A DNA stretch of 64,000 bases from Polaromonas sp. YR568 (GTDB lineage: Bacteria > Pseudomonadota > Gammaproteobacteria > Burkholderiales > Burkholderiaceae_C). Shown piece by piece: positions 1 through 7,390 of this stretch. The position numbers were made by a program, and so were the translations under genes. Every line of letters begins with the position of its first letter. The stretch's first letter is position 1. Where the stretch lies: positions 341,608 to 405,607 of the forward strand of contig NZ_FPBM01000004.1 in the NCBI RefSeq assembly GCF_900116715.1, read 5' to 3'. The notes under the pieces were generated by a model, which worked only from the letters and a program-made list of their open reading frames with translations, was not told the DNA's origin and did not search any database.

Positions 1-480
1 GTCACGCTGGAAGGCACGCGCCCCATGCTGGTGGAAATCCAGGCGCTGGTCGACAACGGCGGGCCCAGCCCGCGGCGCCTGTCGGTGGGCCTGGACCGCG
101 ACCGCCTGGCCATGCTGCTGGCCGTGCTGCACCGCCACGCCGGCGTGGCCTGCATGGACCAGGACGTGTTCGTCAACGCCGTAGGCGGCGTGCGCATCAG
201 CGAGCCGGCCGCCGACCTGGCCGTGATGCTGGCCATCACCTCCAGCCTGCGCGGCAAGCCGCTGCCCAAAGGCTTTCTCGCTTTTGGCGAAGTCGGCCTG
301 GCGGGCGAAGTGCGCCCGGCCCCGCGCGGCCAGGAGCGCCTGAAGGAGGCGGCCAAGCTGGGCTTTAGCGTGGCCGTGGTGCCCAAGGCCAATGCGCCCA
401 AAAAGCCGATCGAGGGCCTGACCATCCACGCGGTGGAGCGGGTGGAAGAGGCGATGAATGTGGTGCGCAGCCTGGGCTGA
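1..480 (+). CDS. radA: DNA repair protein RadA, C-terminal part (5' end outside window)
   Basis: The reading frame is open from base 1 and ends at TGA 478-480, giving the last ~160 residues of RadA (normally ~450). The visible part is the Lon-protease-like domain; EGTRPMLVEIQALVD and the SVGLDRDRLAMLLAVLHRH stretch are typical of RadA. RadA is a RecA-like ATPase that promotes branch migration during recombinational repair. The zinc finger, Walker A and KNRFG motifs would lie upstream and cannot be checked. No internal stop is seen, so the gene appears intact apart from the window edge. Confidence 0.9.
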   Translation, partial: VTLEGTRPMLVEIQALVDNGGPSPRRLSVGLDRDRLAMLLAVLHRHAGVACMDQDVFVNAVGGVRISEPAADLAVMLAITSSLRGKPLPKGFLAFGEVGLAGEVRPAPRGQERLKEAAKLGFSVAVVPKANAPKKPIEGLTIHAVERVEEAMNVVRSLG

Positions 481-500
481 GACATTGCACAATCGACGTC

Positions 501-1322
501 ATGAAGCTCGCCGTCATCTCCGACATCCACGGCAACCTGCCGGCGCTTCAGGCCGTGCTGGCCGACATTGCCACGCAGGGCGTCGGCCAGACCGTGAACC
601 TGGGCGACATCCTGAGCGGGCCGTTGCAGCCCGCCGAAACGGCCGACCTGCTGATGGCTCGCAACTTGACCACAATTCGCGGCAACCATGAGCGGCAGGT
701 GCTGGACCTGATCGACCAGGGCCAGCCTTTTGATCCGCTCAGCACCGACGGCTATACCGCCGGCCAATTGACGGCGGCCCAGTGCGAGTGGATCCGGTCT
801 TTGCCCGCGCGCCTGGAGCTTGCCGGTGGCGACGTGCTGCTGTGTCACGGCACGCCGCAGAGCGATTTGATCTACTGGCTGGAAACCACCGAGCCCGGCT
901 TTACCGGTGAATTTACCGGTGAAGGCGCCGCCCACCCCACCGGCCACCCAACCGGTATCAGGCCCGCCACATCCGGTGAAGTGGCCCAGCGCCTGGGCGC
1001 GGCGGGGCAGGCCGGGCACTCGTTGATTCTGTGCGGCCACACCCATGTGCCGCGCATGGTGCAGTGCGGCGAGGTGCTTATCGTCAACCCCGGCAGCGTG
1101 GGCCTGCAGGCCTATGACGACGAACATCCGCACCCGCACGTGGTGGAAAACGGCGCGCCGCATGCCCGCTACGCCATCGTGGAAAAAACCGGCCTGGGCT
1201 GGCAGGTGGACTTGCGCGCCGTGCCTTATGGCCACCTGGCGCAGTCCAGGGTGGCGGCCGGCCGCGGGCGCGCCGACTGGGCTTATGCGCTGGCCACGGG
1301 CTGGGCGAAACGCAACGCCTGA
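501..1322 (+). CDS. Calcineurin-like metallophosphoesterase (YfcE/MJ0936 type)
   Basis: 273 aa. All metal-binding blocks of the family are present in order: SDIHGN near the N-terminus, GDIL, RGNHER, CHGTP, GHTHVPR and NPGSVG near residue 200. These coordinate a di-metal centre that hydrolyses phosphodiesters or phosphomonoesters; the substrate cannot be read from sequence. A small Thr-Gly/Pro-rich insertion (TGEFTGEGAAHPTGHPTG) lies mid-protein and probably forms a surface loop. It begins 20 bp after radA in the same direction, so co-transcription is possible. No signal peptide, hence cytoplasmic. Confidence 0.85.
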   Translation: MKLAVISDIHGNLPALQAVLADIATQGVGQTVNLGDILSGPLQPAETADLLMARNLTTIRGNHERQVLDLIDQGQPFDPLSTDGYTAGQLTAAQCEWIRSLPARLELAGGDVLLCHGTPQSDLIYWLETTEPGFTGEFTGEGAAHPTGHPTGIRPATSGEVAQRLGAAGQAGHSLILCGHTHVPRMVQCGEVLIVNPGSVGLQAYDDEHPHPHVVENGAPHARYAIVEKTGLGWQVDLRAVPYGHLAQSRVAAGRGRADWAYALATGWAKRNA

Positions 1323-1328
1323 CCTGGT

Positions 1329-1345
1329 GCTACTAAAAATACAGC
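1329..1345 (+). repeat. Degenerate copy of the short GCTA..TAGC intergenic repeat
   Basis: GCTACTAAAAATACAGC lies a few bases after the phosphoesterase stop and resembles the left half of the repeat family seen better at 42274, 54332 and 58071. It is too degenerate to be certain. The gap to the next gene also holds a 7-bp hairpin at 1411-1432. Confidence 0.35.
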
Positions 1346-1410
1346 CATAGCTCCCTATGGAGTATGGGTAAACAGGCGCTTTCTTTCGGGAAAATGGGTT
1401 CAGCGCCGCC

Positions 1411-1432
1411 AGCGGGCTTTTTTCGGCCCGCT
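1411..1432. other. Hairpin AGCGGGC / GCCCGCT upstream of the 1481 gene
   Basis: A perfect 7-bp stem encloses a T-rich 8-base loop. The T-run is in the loop rather than after the stem, so it does not look like a normal intrinsic terminator. It could be an mRNA leader structure or part of an intergenic repeat. Confidence 0.35.
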
Positions 1433-1480
1433 ACGCACTCCCCGCAGCGCCGGCGGCCCGGGGGCTGCGAAAATAAGGCC

Positions 1481-1915
1481 ATGAACTTCCAGAAAATTCT
1501 TGTTCCCATCGCCGGCGTTGCAATCATCGTGCTGGCTTACCGTTTTTATGGCTGGGCCGGCGTGGCCGCCGTGGCCAGCGGCCTGGTGATGTGGATGCTG
1601 CTGCATTTCACTCGCATCATGCAGGTCTTGAAACGCGCGGCCAACCGGCCTATCGGCTATGTCGACAGCGCCGTCATGCTCAACGCCAAACTCAAGCCCG
1701 GCATGACGCTGCTGCATGTGGTGGCCATGACGCACTCGCTGGGCGAGCTGAAGTCGCCCAAGGACGAGCAGCCCGAAATCTTCCGCTGGGCCGACGCCGG
1801 CGAGTCGGCTGTCACCTGCACCTTTGTGGGCGGCAAGCTGGCCCACCATGAGTTGTTCCGGCCGGCGCCGGAGGCGGCTGAGGTCATTTCCACGCCGGCC
1901 CCGCCCGCCCCGTAA
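1481..1915 (+). CDS. Small membrane-anchored protein of unknown function
   Basis: 144 aa from ATG 1481. The frame is open further upstream, but that part includes the intergenic hairpin and lacks protein character. Two hydrophobic segments occupy about residues 6-22 and 25-43, followed by a soluble domain with a conserved-looking block (KLKPGMTLLHVVAMTHSLGE) and a Pro/Ala-rich tail. No catalytic motif is recognised. It lies between the phosphoesterase and ilvE on the same strand. The N-terminal anchor would leave the C-terminal domain on one face of the inner membrane. Confidence 0.65.
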   Translation: MNFQKILVPIAGVAIIVLAYRFYGWAGVAAVASGLVMWMLLHFTRIMQVLKRAANRPIGYVDSAVMLNAKLKPGMTLLHVVAMTHSLGELKSPKDEQPEIFRWADAGESAVTCTFVGGKLAHHELFRPAPEAAEVISTPAPPAP

Positions 1916-2017
1916 AATCCGTGATTCAGGTTTTCCGGGTGCCGCCTTGCGGCGCGCCCGGTCTTCCTTGCCTATTCAGCCCCAACCGCATCACCCCACT
2001 TACAACAGGATTCCATC

Positions 2018-2956
2018 ATGTCCCCAGTAGTACCCTCCATGGCAGACCGCGACGGCAAAATCTGGATGGACGGCCAGATGGTCGATTGGCGCGATGCCAA
2101 GATCCATGTGCTGAGCCACACCCTGCATTACGGCTGCGGCGCGTTTGAAGGCGTGCGTGCCTACAAGGGCGCCGGCGGCACGGCGGTCTTTCGCCTTGAA
2201 GAGCACACCGAGCGCCTCTTCAACAGCGCCAAGATCCTGCGCATGAAGATTCCCTTTACCCAGGATCAGGTCAACGAAGCCACCAAAGCCGTCGTGCGCG
2301 AGAACAAGCTGGAGTCCTGCTACATCCGCCCGCTGACCTGGATCGGCTCGCAAAAACTCGGCGTCAGCCCCAAGGGCAACCAGATCCACCTGATGGTCGC
2401 CGCCTGGGCCTGGGGCGCTTACCTGGGTGAAGACGGCATGAAACGCGGCATCCGCGTGAAGACCTCCAGCTACACCCGCCACCACGTCAACATCACCATG
2501 ACGCAGGCCAAGGCGGTGAGCAACTACACCAACTCCATCCTGGCCAACATGGAAGCGCTGGACGACGGTTACGACGAGGCGCTGCTGCTGGATGCCTCTG
2601 GTTTTGTCAGCGAAGGCGCGGGCGAAAATATCTTTGTGATTAAGGGCGGCGTGGTCTACACGCCCGATCTCTCGGCCGGCGCGCTCAACGGCATCACCCG
2701 CAACACCATCCTGCACATCTGCAAGGACCTGGGCCTGGAACTCGTGCAAAAGCGCATCACGCGCGACGAGGTGTACATCGCCGACGAAGCTTTCTTCACC
2801 GGCACGGCCGCTGAAGTCACGCCTATCCGCGAACTCGACCGCATCGAAATCGGCGCCGGCTCGCGTGGCCCCATCACCGAGAAAATCCAGAGCGCATTCT
2901 TTGACATCGTCAACGGCCGCAATCCCAAGTACGCCCACTGGCTCGCCAAAGTCTGA
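2018..2956 (+). CDS. ilvE: Branched-chain amino acid aminotransferase (class IV, PLP)
   Basis: 312 aa, full length. It transfers amino groups between glutamate and the 2-oxo acids of Leu, Ile and Val, the last step of their synthesis in the cytoplasm. The N-terminal HTLHYGCGAFEGVRAY block, the PLP-lysine region TQAKAVSNYTNSILANMEAL and the phosphate-binding SEGAGENIF motif are all present. The chosen ATG gives the MSPVVPSMADRDGKIW start; ATG 2039 (seven codons later) is an alternative. The zinc-finger gene follows 30 bp downstream on the same strand. Confidence 0.95.
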   Translation: MSPVVPSMADRDGKIWMDGQMVDWRDAKIHVLSHTLHYGCGAFEGVRAYKGAGGTAVFRLEEHTERLFNSAKILRMKIPFTQDQVNEATKAVVRENKLESCYIRPLTWIGSQKLGVSPKGNQIHLMVAAWAWGAYLGEDGMKRGIRVKTSSYTRHHVNITMTQAKAVSNYTNSILANMEALDDGYDEALLLDASGFVSEGAGENIFVIKGGVVYTPDLSAGALNGITRNTILHICKDLGLELVQKRITRDEVYIADEAFFTGTAAEVTPIRELDRIEIGAGSRGPITEKIQSAFFDIVNGRNPKYAHWLAKV

Positions 2957-2986
2957 AGCACAGACTCGCTTACTGAAAGCCCCAAG

Positions 2987-3214
2987 ATGAGCACCCCCAC
3001 CACGACCACCCATTCCTCCGCCGTCGAACTGCTGGCCTCCGACCTGAACGCCCAGGGCGGTGTCTACTGCCCCAGCCCCAAGGCCGACATGAAAATCTGG
3101 AACAGCCACCCCAAGGTCTACCTGGACGTGGCGCGCACCGGTAGCGCCAAGTGCCCGTACTGCGGTACGGTTTACTCGCTGAAAGCGGGTGAGCATTTCG
3201 GCGGCGGACATTGA
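2987..3214 (+). CDS. Zinc-finger CHCC domain protein
   Basis: 75 aa. The pattern is Cys (VYCPSP), His (NSHPKVYLD) and a CPYC pair, matching the zf-CHCC family related to the mitochondrial complex I subunit NDUFS6. It ends in a Gly/His tail (EHFGGGH). Such proteins bind one zinc ion; their bacterial role is not established. Tight placement between ilvE and waaF on the same strand suggests a common transcript. The short length is normal for the family. Confidence 0.85.
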   Translation: MSTPTTTTHSSAVELLASDLNAQGGVYCPSPKADMKIWNSHPKVYLDVARTGSAKCPYCGTVYSLKAGEHFGGGH

Positions 3215-3250
3215 CCAACCCCGAAGCGGCCTGCCGCAACGGATTGTTTG

Positions 3251-4258
3251 ATGCCTGAATCGCTCATCATCGCCCCACAGTGGATTGGGGACGCGGTGAT
3301 GACTGAGCCGCTGATGCGGCGCTTGCATACGCGCGGCGAGCGCCTCACGGTAGGCGCCTTGCCCTGGGTCGCACCGGTCTACCGCGCCATGCCGCAGGTG
3401 GCCGATGTCATTGAGTTTCCCTTCGCCCACGGCGGCCTGCAGTTCCGCGAGCGCCGTGCGATTGCCAAACGCATCGAAGGCCGGTTCGACAAAGCGTATG
3501 TCCTGCCCAACTCGCTGAAAAGCGCGCTGCTGCCGTTTCTGGCGAGCATCCCGGAGCGCATCGGCTACTTCGGCGAGGCGCGTGTGGGCCTGCTCACGCA
3601 CCGGCTCAAAAACCCGAAAAACAAGCCGCCCATGGTGGCGTTTTATTCCGCGCTTAGCGGCGGCACGGACCTGGACGCAGACCAGCCGCAACTGCAGATG
3701 GCGCCGGCCGAGATTGACAGCGCGCTGGCAGCGCTGGGCCTGCAGCGCGGCGGGTACCACGTGTTCGCGCCCGGCGCTGAATACGGCCCGGCCAAGCGCT
3801 GGCCTGCCAGCCATTTCTCAGAGCTCGCCGCCCGGCTGGCCTTGCCCGTGGTGCTGCTCGGCTCGGGCAAAGAGGCGGCGCTGGGCGAGGAAATCGCCGC
3901 GCCGGTGAATGCCGCGCAGCCCGGCAAATGCCTGAACTTCGCGGGCAAGACCTCGCTGGTGCAGGCGCTGTGCCTGATCGCCGCCAGCCACAGCACCATC
4001 AGCAATGACTCGGGCCTGATGCATGTGGCCGCCGCTTTCGGCGTGCCGCAGGTCGCGATTTTTGGCTCGTCCAGCCCGCTGCATACGCCGCCGCTGAGCG
4101 ACAAGGCCGTGGTGCTTTGGCTCAAGGCCGACGCGGCCTACCAGCCGCCGCTGGACTGCGCGCCCTGTTTTGAGCGTGAATGCCCGCTGGGCCATACGCG
4201 CTGCCTCAACGACATCAGCGCCGACCGCGTGTTGTCGGCGCTGGCCCCGGCTTCTTAG
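3251..4258 (+). CDS. waaF: ADP-heptose:LPS heptosyltransferase II
   Basis: 335 aa from ATG 3251; a TTG directly before it extends the frame by one codon. Glycosyltransferase family 9: N-terminal APQWIGDAVMTEPL, and C-terminal donor-binding blocks SNDSGLMHVAAAFGVPQVAIFGSSSP and the Cys-rich CAPCFERECPLGHTRC. It adds the second L-glycero-D-manno-heptose to the LPS inner core at the cytoplasmic face. Its stop codon (4256-4258) overlaps the stop of the convergent gene on the other strand, so the two genes share no spacer. Confidence 0.9.
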   Translation: MPESLIIAPQWIGDAVMTEPLMRRLHTRGERLTVGALPWVAPVYRAMPQVADVIEFPFAHGGLQFRERRAIAKRIEGRFDKAYVLPNSLKSALLPFLASIPERIGYFGEARVGLLTHRLKNPKNKPPMVAFYSALSGGTDLDADQPQLQMAPAEIDSALAALGLQRGGYHVFAPGAEYGPAKRWPASHFSELAARLALPVVLLGSGKEAALGEEIAAPVNAAQPGKCLNFAGKTSLVQALCLIAASHSTISNDSGLMHVAAAFGVPQVAIFGSSSPLHTPPLSDKAVVLWLKADAAYQPPLDCAPCFERECPLGHTRCLNDISADRVLSALAPAS

Positions 4259-4896
4259 GCGGGGAAGGCCGACAGGGGCGCCACGCCCGGTTTGGCCAGC
4301 GCAGGCGTGCGCGCCACGTTCATCACCCAGCACACCATCACGAAATAGCCGACCAGGCTGACCAGCTCGACCACGCCCTGCTCGCCGAAGGTTTTGACTG
4401 CCGCGGCATAGGTGGCGTCGCTGCAGCCGTGCTGCCTCAGCACTTCGAAGGCCAGGTCCAGCGCGACGGCTTCGTCGTCGGCCATGCCCCGGGGCTGCCG
4501 GCCCTCGGCAATCGCGTCCACGGTGGACTGGGCCACGCCCGCCGCCACCGCCAGGGGCGCATGCATCACCCACTCGAACTGGTTGGCGGTGTGCCGGGCT
4601 GCCACGCAGGTCGCCAGTTCGCGGATACGCGCATCCAGCGGGCTCTCAAAGCGCAGGTAGGCGCCCACATCGCCAATACGGCCCATGAGCTGCGGGCTGC
4701 GCAACAGGGGGATAAAGGGGCCGAACACCGCCTTGCGCGGCCCGGCAATGATGGCGTCGGCGGCCTCGCGTTGCGCGGGCGACATGGCGTCGCGGGCCGG
4801 CAGCGGCATCCGCTCTTCGGTGGAGGGGAAGAAGCCCTGCGGTGCGTTGGCGGGTGGCGCGGGTGGCATGGATGGGGGCGTGCTGCTTGTGCTCAT
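4255..4896 (-). CDS. Carboxymuconolactone decarboxylase family (AhpD-like) protein
   Basis: 213 aa. Start ATG at 4896 has AGGAAACACC just before it; the frame stays open further upstream through a terminator, so a longer protein is unlikely. The CMD-type helix RELATCVAARHTANQFEW..HAPLA is present, but the AhpD CxxC pair is absent. Family members are decarboxylases, peroxidase partners or unknowns, and no function can be assigned. The N-terminus is Pro/Ala rich. It is convergent with waaF, with overlapping stop codons, and has its own upstream terminator at 4971-4994. Confidence 0.75.
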   Translation of the reverse strand: MSTSSTPPSMPPAPPANAPQGFFPSTEERMPLPARDAMSPAQREAADAIIAGPRKAVFGPFIPLLRSPQLMGRIGDVGAYLRFESPLDARIRELATCVAARHTANQFEWVMHAPLAVAAGVAQSTVDAIAEGRQPRGMADDEAVALDLAFEVLRQHGCSDATYAAAVKTFGEQGVVELVSLVGYFVMVCWVMNVARTPALAKPGVAPLSAFPA

Positions 4897-5250
4897 GGTG
4901 TTTCCTGGGGTGCGGGTGGAAGGTGAACCCCATGAGCGTATCAAAGCGGTGCGCCGGCTACCCTCCGGGCAAAAAAAAGCCACCTTGCGGTGGCCTGGAT
5001 AAATTCTCCTGCTGGAGAACGTCGTTGGGAGATCAAACGAAATGCTCTGCCGGGTTGGGTTGTTATGAGCGAGCTTTCCCGGCTTTTGTCTGGAGACCTT
5101 TGTGTTGTGACAGCAACGCCTTAAATATCGCCGATTGCATGCAATTTGGCCATTCTCTAATTAGATGAGGACGTCCAGTTTTATGGCTGTTTTTGAAGAC
5201 TTTGTGATTCATCAACGGGTGCCGGTTGATCCATCCTTCTTAATCGGCCG
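4897..5250. other. 354-bp gene-free stretch, relatively AT-rich
   Basis: No convincing coding sequence. It holds the minus-strand terminator at 4971-4994 and a more AT-rich section at about 5040-5240. A TTGCAT-N17-TAATTA promoter-like pair is visible on the plus strand near 5134, but it is weak. The stretch could be the 3' untranslated end of the kinase transcript, the leader of the 4896 gene, or a small RNA. Confidence 0.5.
4971..4994 (-). terminator. Intrinsic terminator, minus strand
   Basis: Read on the minus strand: GCCACC, GCAA tetraloop, GGTGGC, then eight T. It stands about 250 bp after the sensor kinase stop and 75 bp before the 4896 gene, separating the two minus-strand units. Confidence 0.85.
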
Positions 5251-6471
5251 TCAATGCGCCACCGGCAACTCCACCACGAAAGATGCGCCGCCGCCGGGCC
5301 GGGCTTCGCAGCGCACGCTGCCGCCGTGGCGCTGGCTGATCGATTTGACCAGCGCCAGGCCCAGGCCGACGCCGCCTTCGCGTTCGCTGGCACCGGGCAG
5401 CCGGTAAAAAGGCTCAAAAATGCGCTCGCGCTGGTCGGCCGGAACGCCCGGGCCGCGGTCATGCACCTTGACGACGGCCAGCTGCTTGCTGCCGGCGCGG
5501 GCCTGCGCCAGCTCCAGGTTGATTTCGCCGGTGCTGTAACGCCGGGCGTTTTCCAGCAGGTTGCGGATCAGCCGGCGCAAGAGACGCGGCGAGCCCTGCA
5601 CCGTGAGGCTGTGGCTGCTGGCGTCTATGCCCAGCCCCGCACCGGTGTCCTTGCCCAGCTCAGCGCTTAGTTCGGCGTTGACCCGCGCGCATTCCTCGGC
5701 CGCCAGGCCGGTGAGGTCCAGAGTCTCAAAAGGCTCGGCATCGGCCTGCTTGGCGTCCAGCCGGCTGGCCAGCAGGATTTCGTCGATCAGCTGGTCAAGC
5801 TCGTTGATGCTGCGCGAGATTTCCTTGCGCTGGGGTGAGGCCGCATCGGTGCCCATTAACTCAAGCCCCATGCGGATGCGCGCCAGCGGCGAGCGCAGCT
5901 CGTGCGAGGCATTGGCCAGCAGCGATTTGTGCGACTCCATCAGCGTTTCGATGCGTTCGGCCGCATGGTTAAAGCGCCTGGCTAGAAAGGCCACTTCGTC
6001 GGTGCCGTCGGCATTGACGCGGGCCGACAGGTCGCCGGCGCCCCAGCGCTCGACCCCGCGCTGCAGGGCCTCCAGCCGCTGCGTCAGCCGGCGCATGACC
6101 GGGTAGGCGCCGACCGCCACCGCCAGCCCGACCAGGCCCAGCATCCAGCCGAAGCCGAAACCGAAAGGCGGGCGTATCCAGGGGTTGGAGGGCGGGCGTT
6201 TGGGCCGGGGCAGCAGCAGGCTCAGGACCTGGCCGTCTTTGGTCACGACATCAAACTCCAGGTCGTCGCCGAGCTTGCGGTCGGGCTTGGTCTGCGCCGT
6301 GCCTATGACTTCGCCCTTGTCGTTGTGCACCAGCACTTCGCGGATAGGCAACTGGGGTGGGTCTGCGCTCAGACGCCAGGCGGCGCCGACGAGGAAGGTC
6401 AGCACCACGACGGTCGCAACCACCGCAAGCCAGATGCGCACATACAGATGCGAAGTAAACCGGGTCCACAT
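5251..6471 (-). CDS. Two-component sensor histidine kinase (RstB/CpxA-like)
   Basis: 406 aa. Membrane segment at ~12-32, a short periplasmic domain (~35-105), second membrane segment ~108-126, then HAMP, the H-box ASHELRSPLARIRM (His190), and a HATPase domain with DRGPGVPADQRERIFEPFYR and GVGLGLALVKSISQRHGG. It autophosphorylates on His190 and passes phosphate to the regulator encoded 7 bp upstream. The Pro-rich stretch before the second membrane segment is unusual but not disruptive. The stimulus is not deducible. Transcribed with the 7195 gene. Confidence 0.9.
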   Translation of the reverse strand: MWTRFTSHLYVRIWLAVVATVVVLTFLVGAAWRLSADPPQLPIREVLVHNDKGEVIGTAQTKPDRKLGDDLEFDVVTKDGQVLSLLLPRPKRPPSNPWIRPPFGFGFGWMLGLVGLAVAVGAYPVMRRLTQRLEALQRGVERWGAGDLSARVNADGTDEVAFLARRFNHAAERIETLMESHKSLLANASHELRSPLARIRMGLELMGTDAASPQRKEISRSINELDQLIDEILLASRLDAKQADAEPFETLDLTGLAAEECARVNAELSAELGKDTGAGLGIDASSHSLTVQGSPRLLRRLIRNLLENARRYSTGEINLELAQARAGSKQLAVVKVHDRGPGVPADQRERIFEPFYRLPGASEREGGVGLGLALVKSISQRHGGSVRCEARPGGGASFVVELPVAH

Positions 6472-6478
6472 AAAAGTC

Positions 6479-7195
6479 TCAGTCCTGCTGCTTGGCGAAC
6501 ACGTAGCCCACGCCGCGCACGGTCAGGATGCGTTTGGGGTCTTTGGCATCGGCCTCGATGGCGCTGCGGATGCGGCCCATGTGCACGTCGATGGAGCGGT
6601 CGAAGGCTTCGAGCTCGCGGCCGCGCACGGCTTCCATGATCTGGTCGCGGCTGAGCACGCGGCCGGCGCGCTCGGCCAGTGCCACCAGCAGGTCGAACTG
6701 GTAAGAGGTCAGCTCGCAAGGGGCGCCCGACACCGACACGGTGCGCGCGTCACGGTCGATCTCCAGCGAGCCGAAGCGCATGACCTTGTGGCTGCCGTTG
6801 GCGGCTGCGGCGCCGGTCTCGCCGCCGCGGCGCAGCACGGCGCGTATGCGCGCCAGCAGCTCGCGCGGCTCAAAAGGCTTGGGCAGGTAGTCGTCGGCGC
6901 CGATCTCCAGGCCCACGATGCGGTCCATCGGGTCGCCCTTGGCGGTGAGCATCAGTACGGCGGTGTTGGCGGTTTCGCTGCCCTGGCCCTTGATGCGGCG
7001 GCACACTTCCAGGCCGTCCATGTCGGGGAGCATCAGGTCCAGGATCACCAGGTCGGGCGTGCCGGCTTCCAGCGCTGCCAGGCCGGTCGCGCCGTCGGCG
7101 GCATGGGTAAAGCCATAGCCCGACTGGCGCAGGTATTCGCCCACCATATTGGCCAGGCGGGCGTCGTCTTCGATCATCAAAAGCTGTTGGGTCAT
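6479..7195 (-). CDS. OmpR-family response regulator
   Basis: 238 aa from ATG 7195 (MTQQLLMIEDD); an upstream in-frame extension lacks protein character. Receiver domain with the acidic pair EDD, phosphoacceptor Asp in VILDLMLPDMDG, and Lys in YLPKPFEPREL; then a winged-helix domain ending VRGVGYVFA. It partners the sensor kinase encoded directly downstream. Likely RstA/CpxR-like by overall sequence; target genes unknown. Confidence 0.92.
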   Translation of the reverse strand: MTQQLLMIEDDARLANMVGEYLRQSGYGFTHAADGATGLAALEAGTPDLVILDLMLPDMDGLEVCRRIKGQGSETANTAVLMLTAKGDPMDRIVGLEIGADDYLPKPFEPRELLARIRAVLRRGGETGAAAANGSHKVMRFGSLEIDRDARTVSVSGAPCELTSYQFDLLVALAERAGRVLSRDQIMEAVRGRELEAFDRSIDVHMGRIRSAIEADAKDPKRILTVRGVGYVFAKQQD

Positions 7196-7323
7196 GGGTG
7201 GGTCCTCGGTTGCAGGGTGTGTCCCCCGGGGTGGATCACAATGAAGTTCATGGTGCGCCGCACACAAAAATCCCGCTTGAAGCCATCGTAAAGTTACGGT
7301 AAACCGGGGCGGAAACCCTTCAG

Positions 7324-7356
7324 CATACTCCCCGGCAAGGCGTTGCGGGGAGTATG
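7324..7356. other. Perfect 11-bp inverted repeat (hairpin) between two minus-strand genes
   Basis: CATACTCCCCG and CGGGGAGTATG enclose an 11-base spacer. No T-run follows on either strand. It lies 33 bp after the AmpG-like gene and ~130 bp before the response regulator start, so it may be an RNA 3'-end structure, a Rho-dependent stop site, or an operator for the regulator gene. Confidence 0.6.
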
Positions 7357-7362
7357 TTGATT

Positions 7363-7390
7363 GCTATTGATTTGGGAGCGGTTTGCGCTC
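7363..7390 (+). repeat. Copy of the short GCTATT..GCGCTC repeat
   Basis: GCTATTGATTTGGGAGCGGTTTGCGCTC matches the start of the 42274 copy at about 20 of 28 positions. It overlaps the stop codon of the AmpG-like gene. Confidence 0.45.

Noticed and set aside
2000..3814. 604-codon open frame antisense to ilvE-waaF
   Set aside because: Shadow of real genes on the plus strand; no start region, no recognisable motif.
5134..5162. TTGCAT-N17-TAATTA plus-strand promoter
   Set aside because: The -10 match is poor and no plus-strand gene follows; kept only as a remark in the spacer entry.
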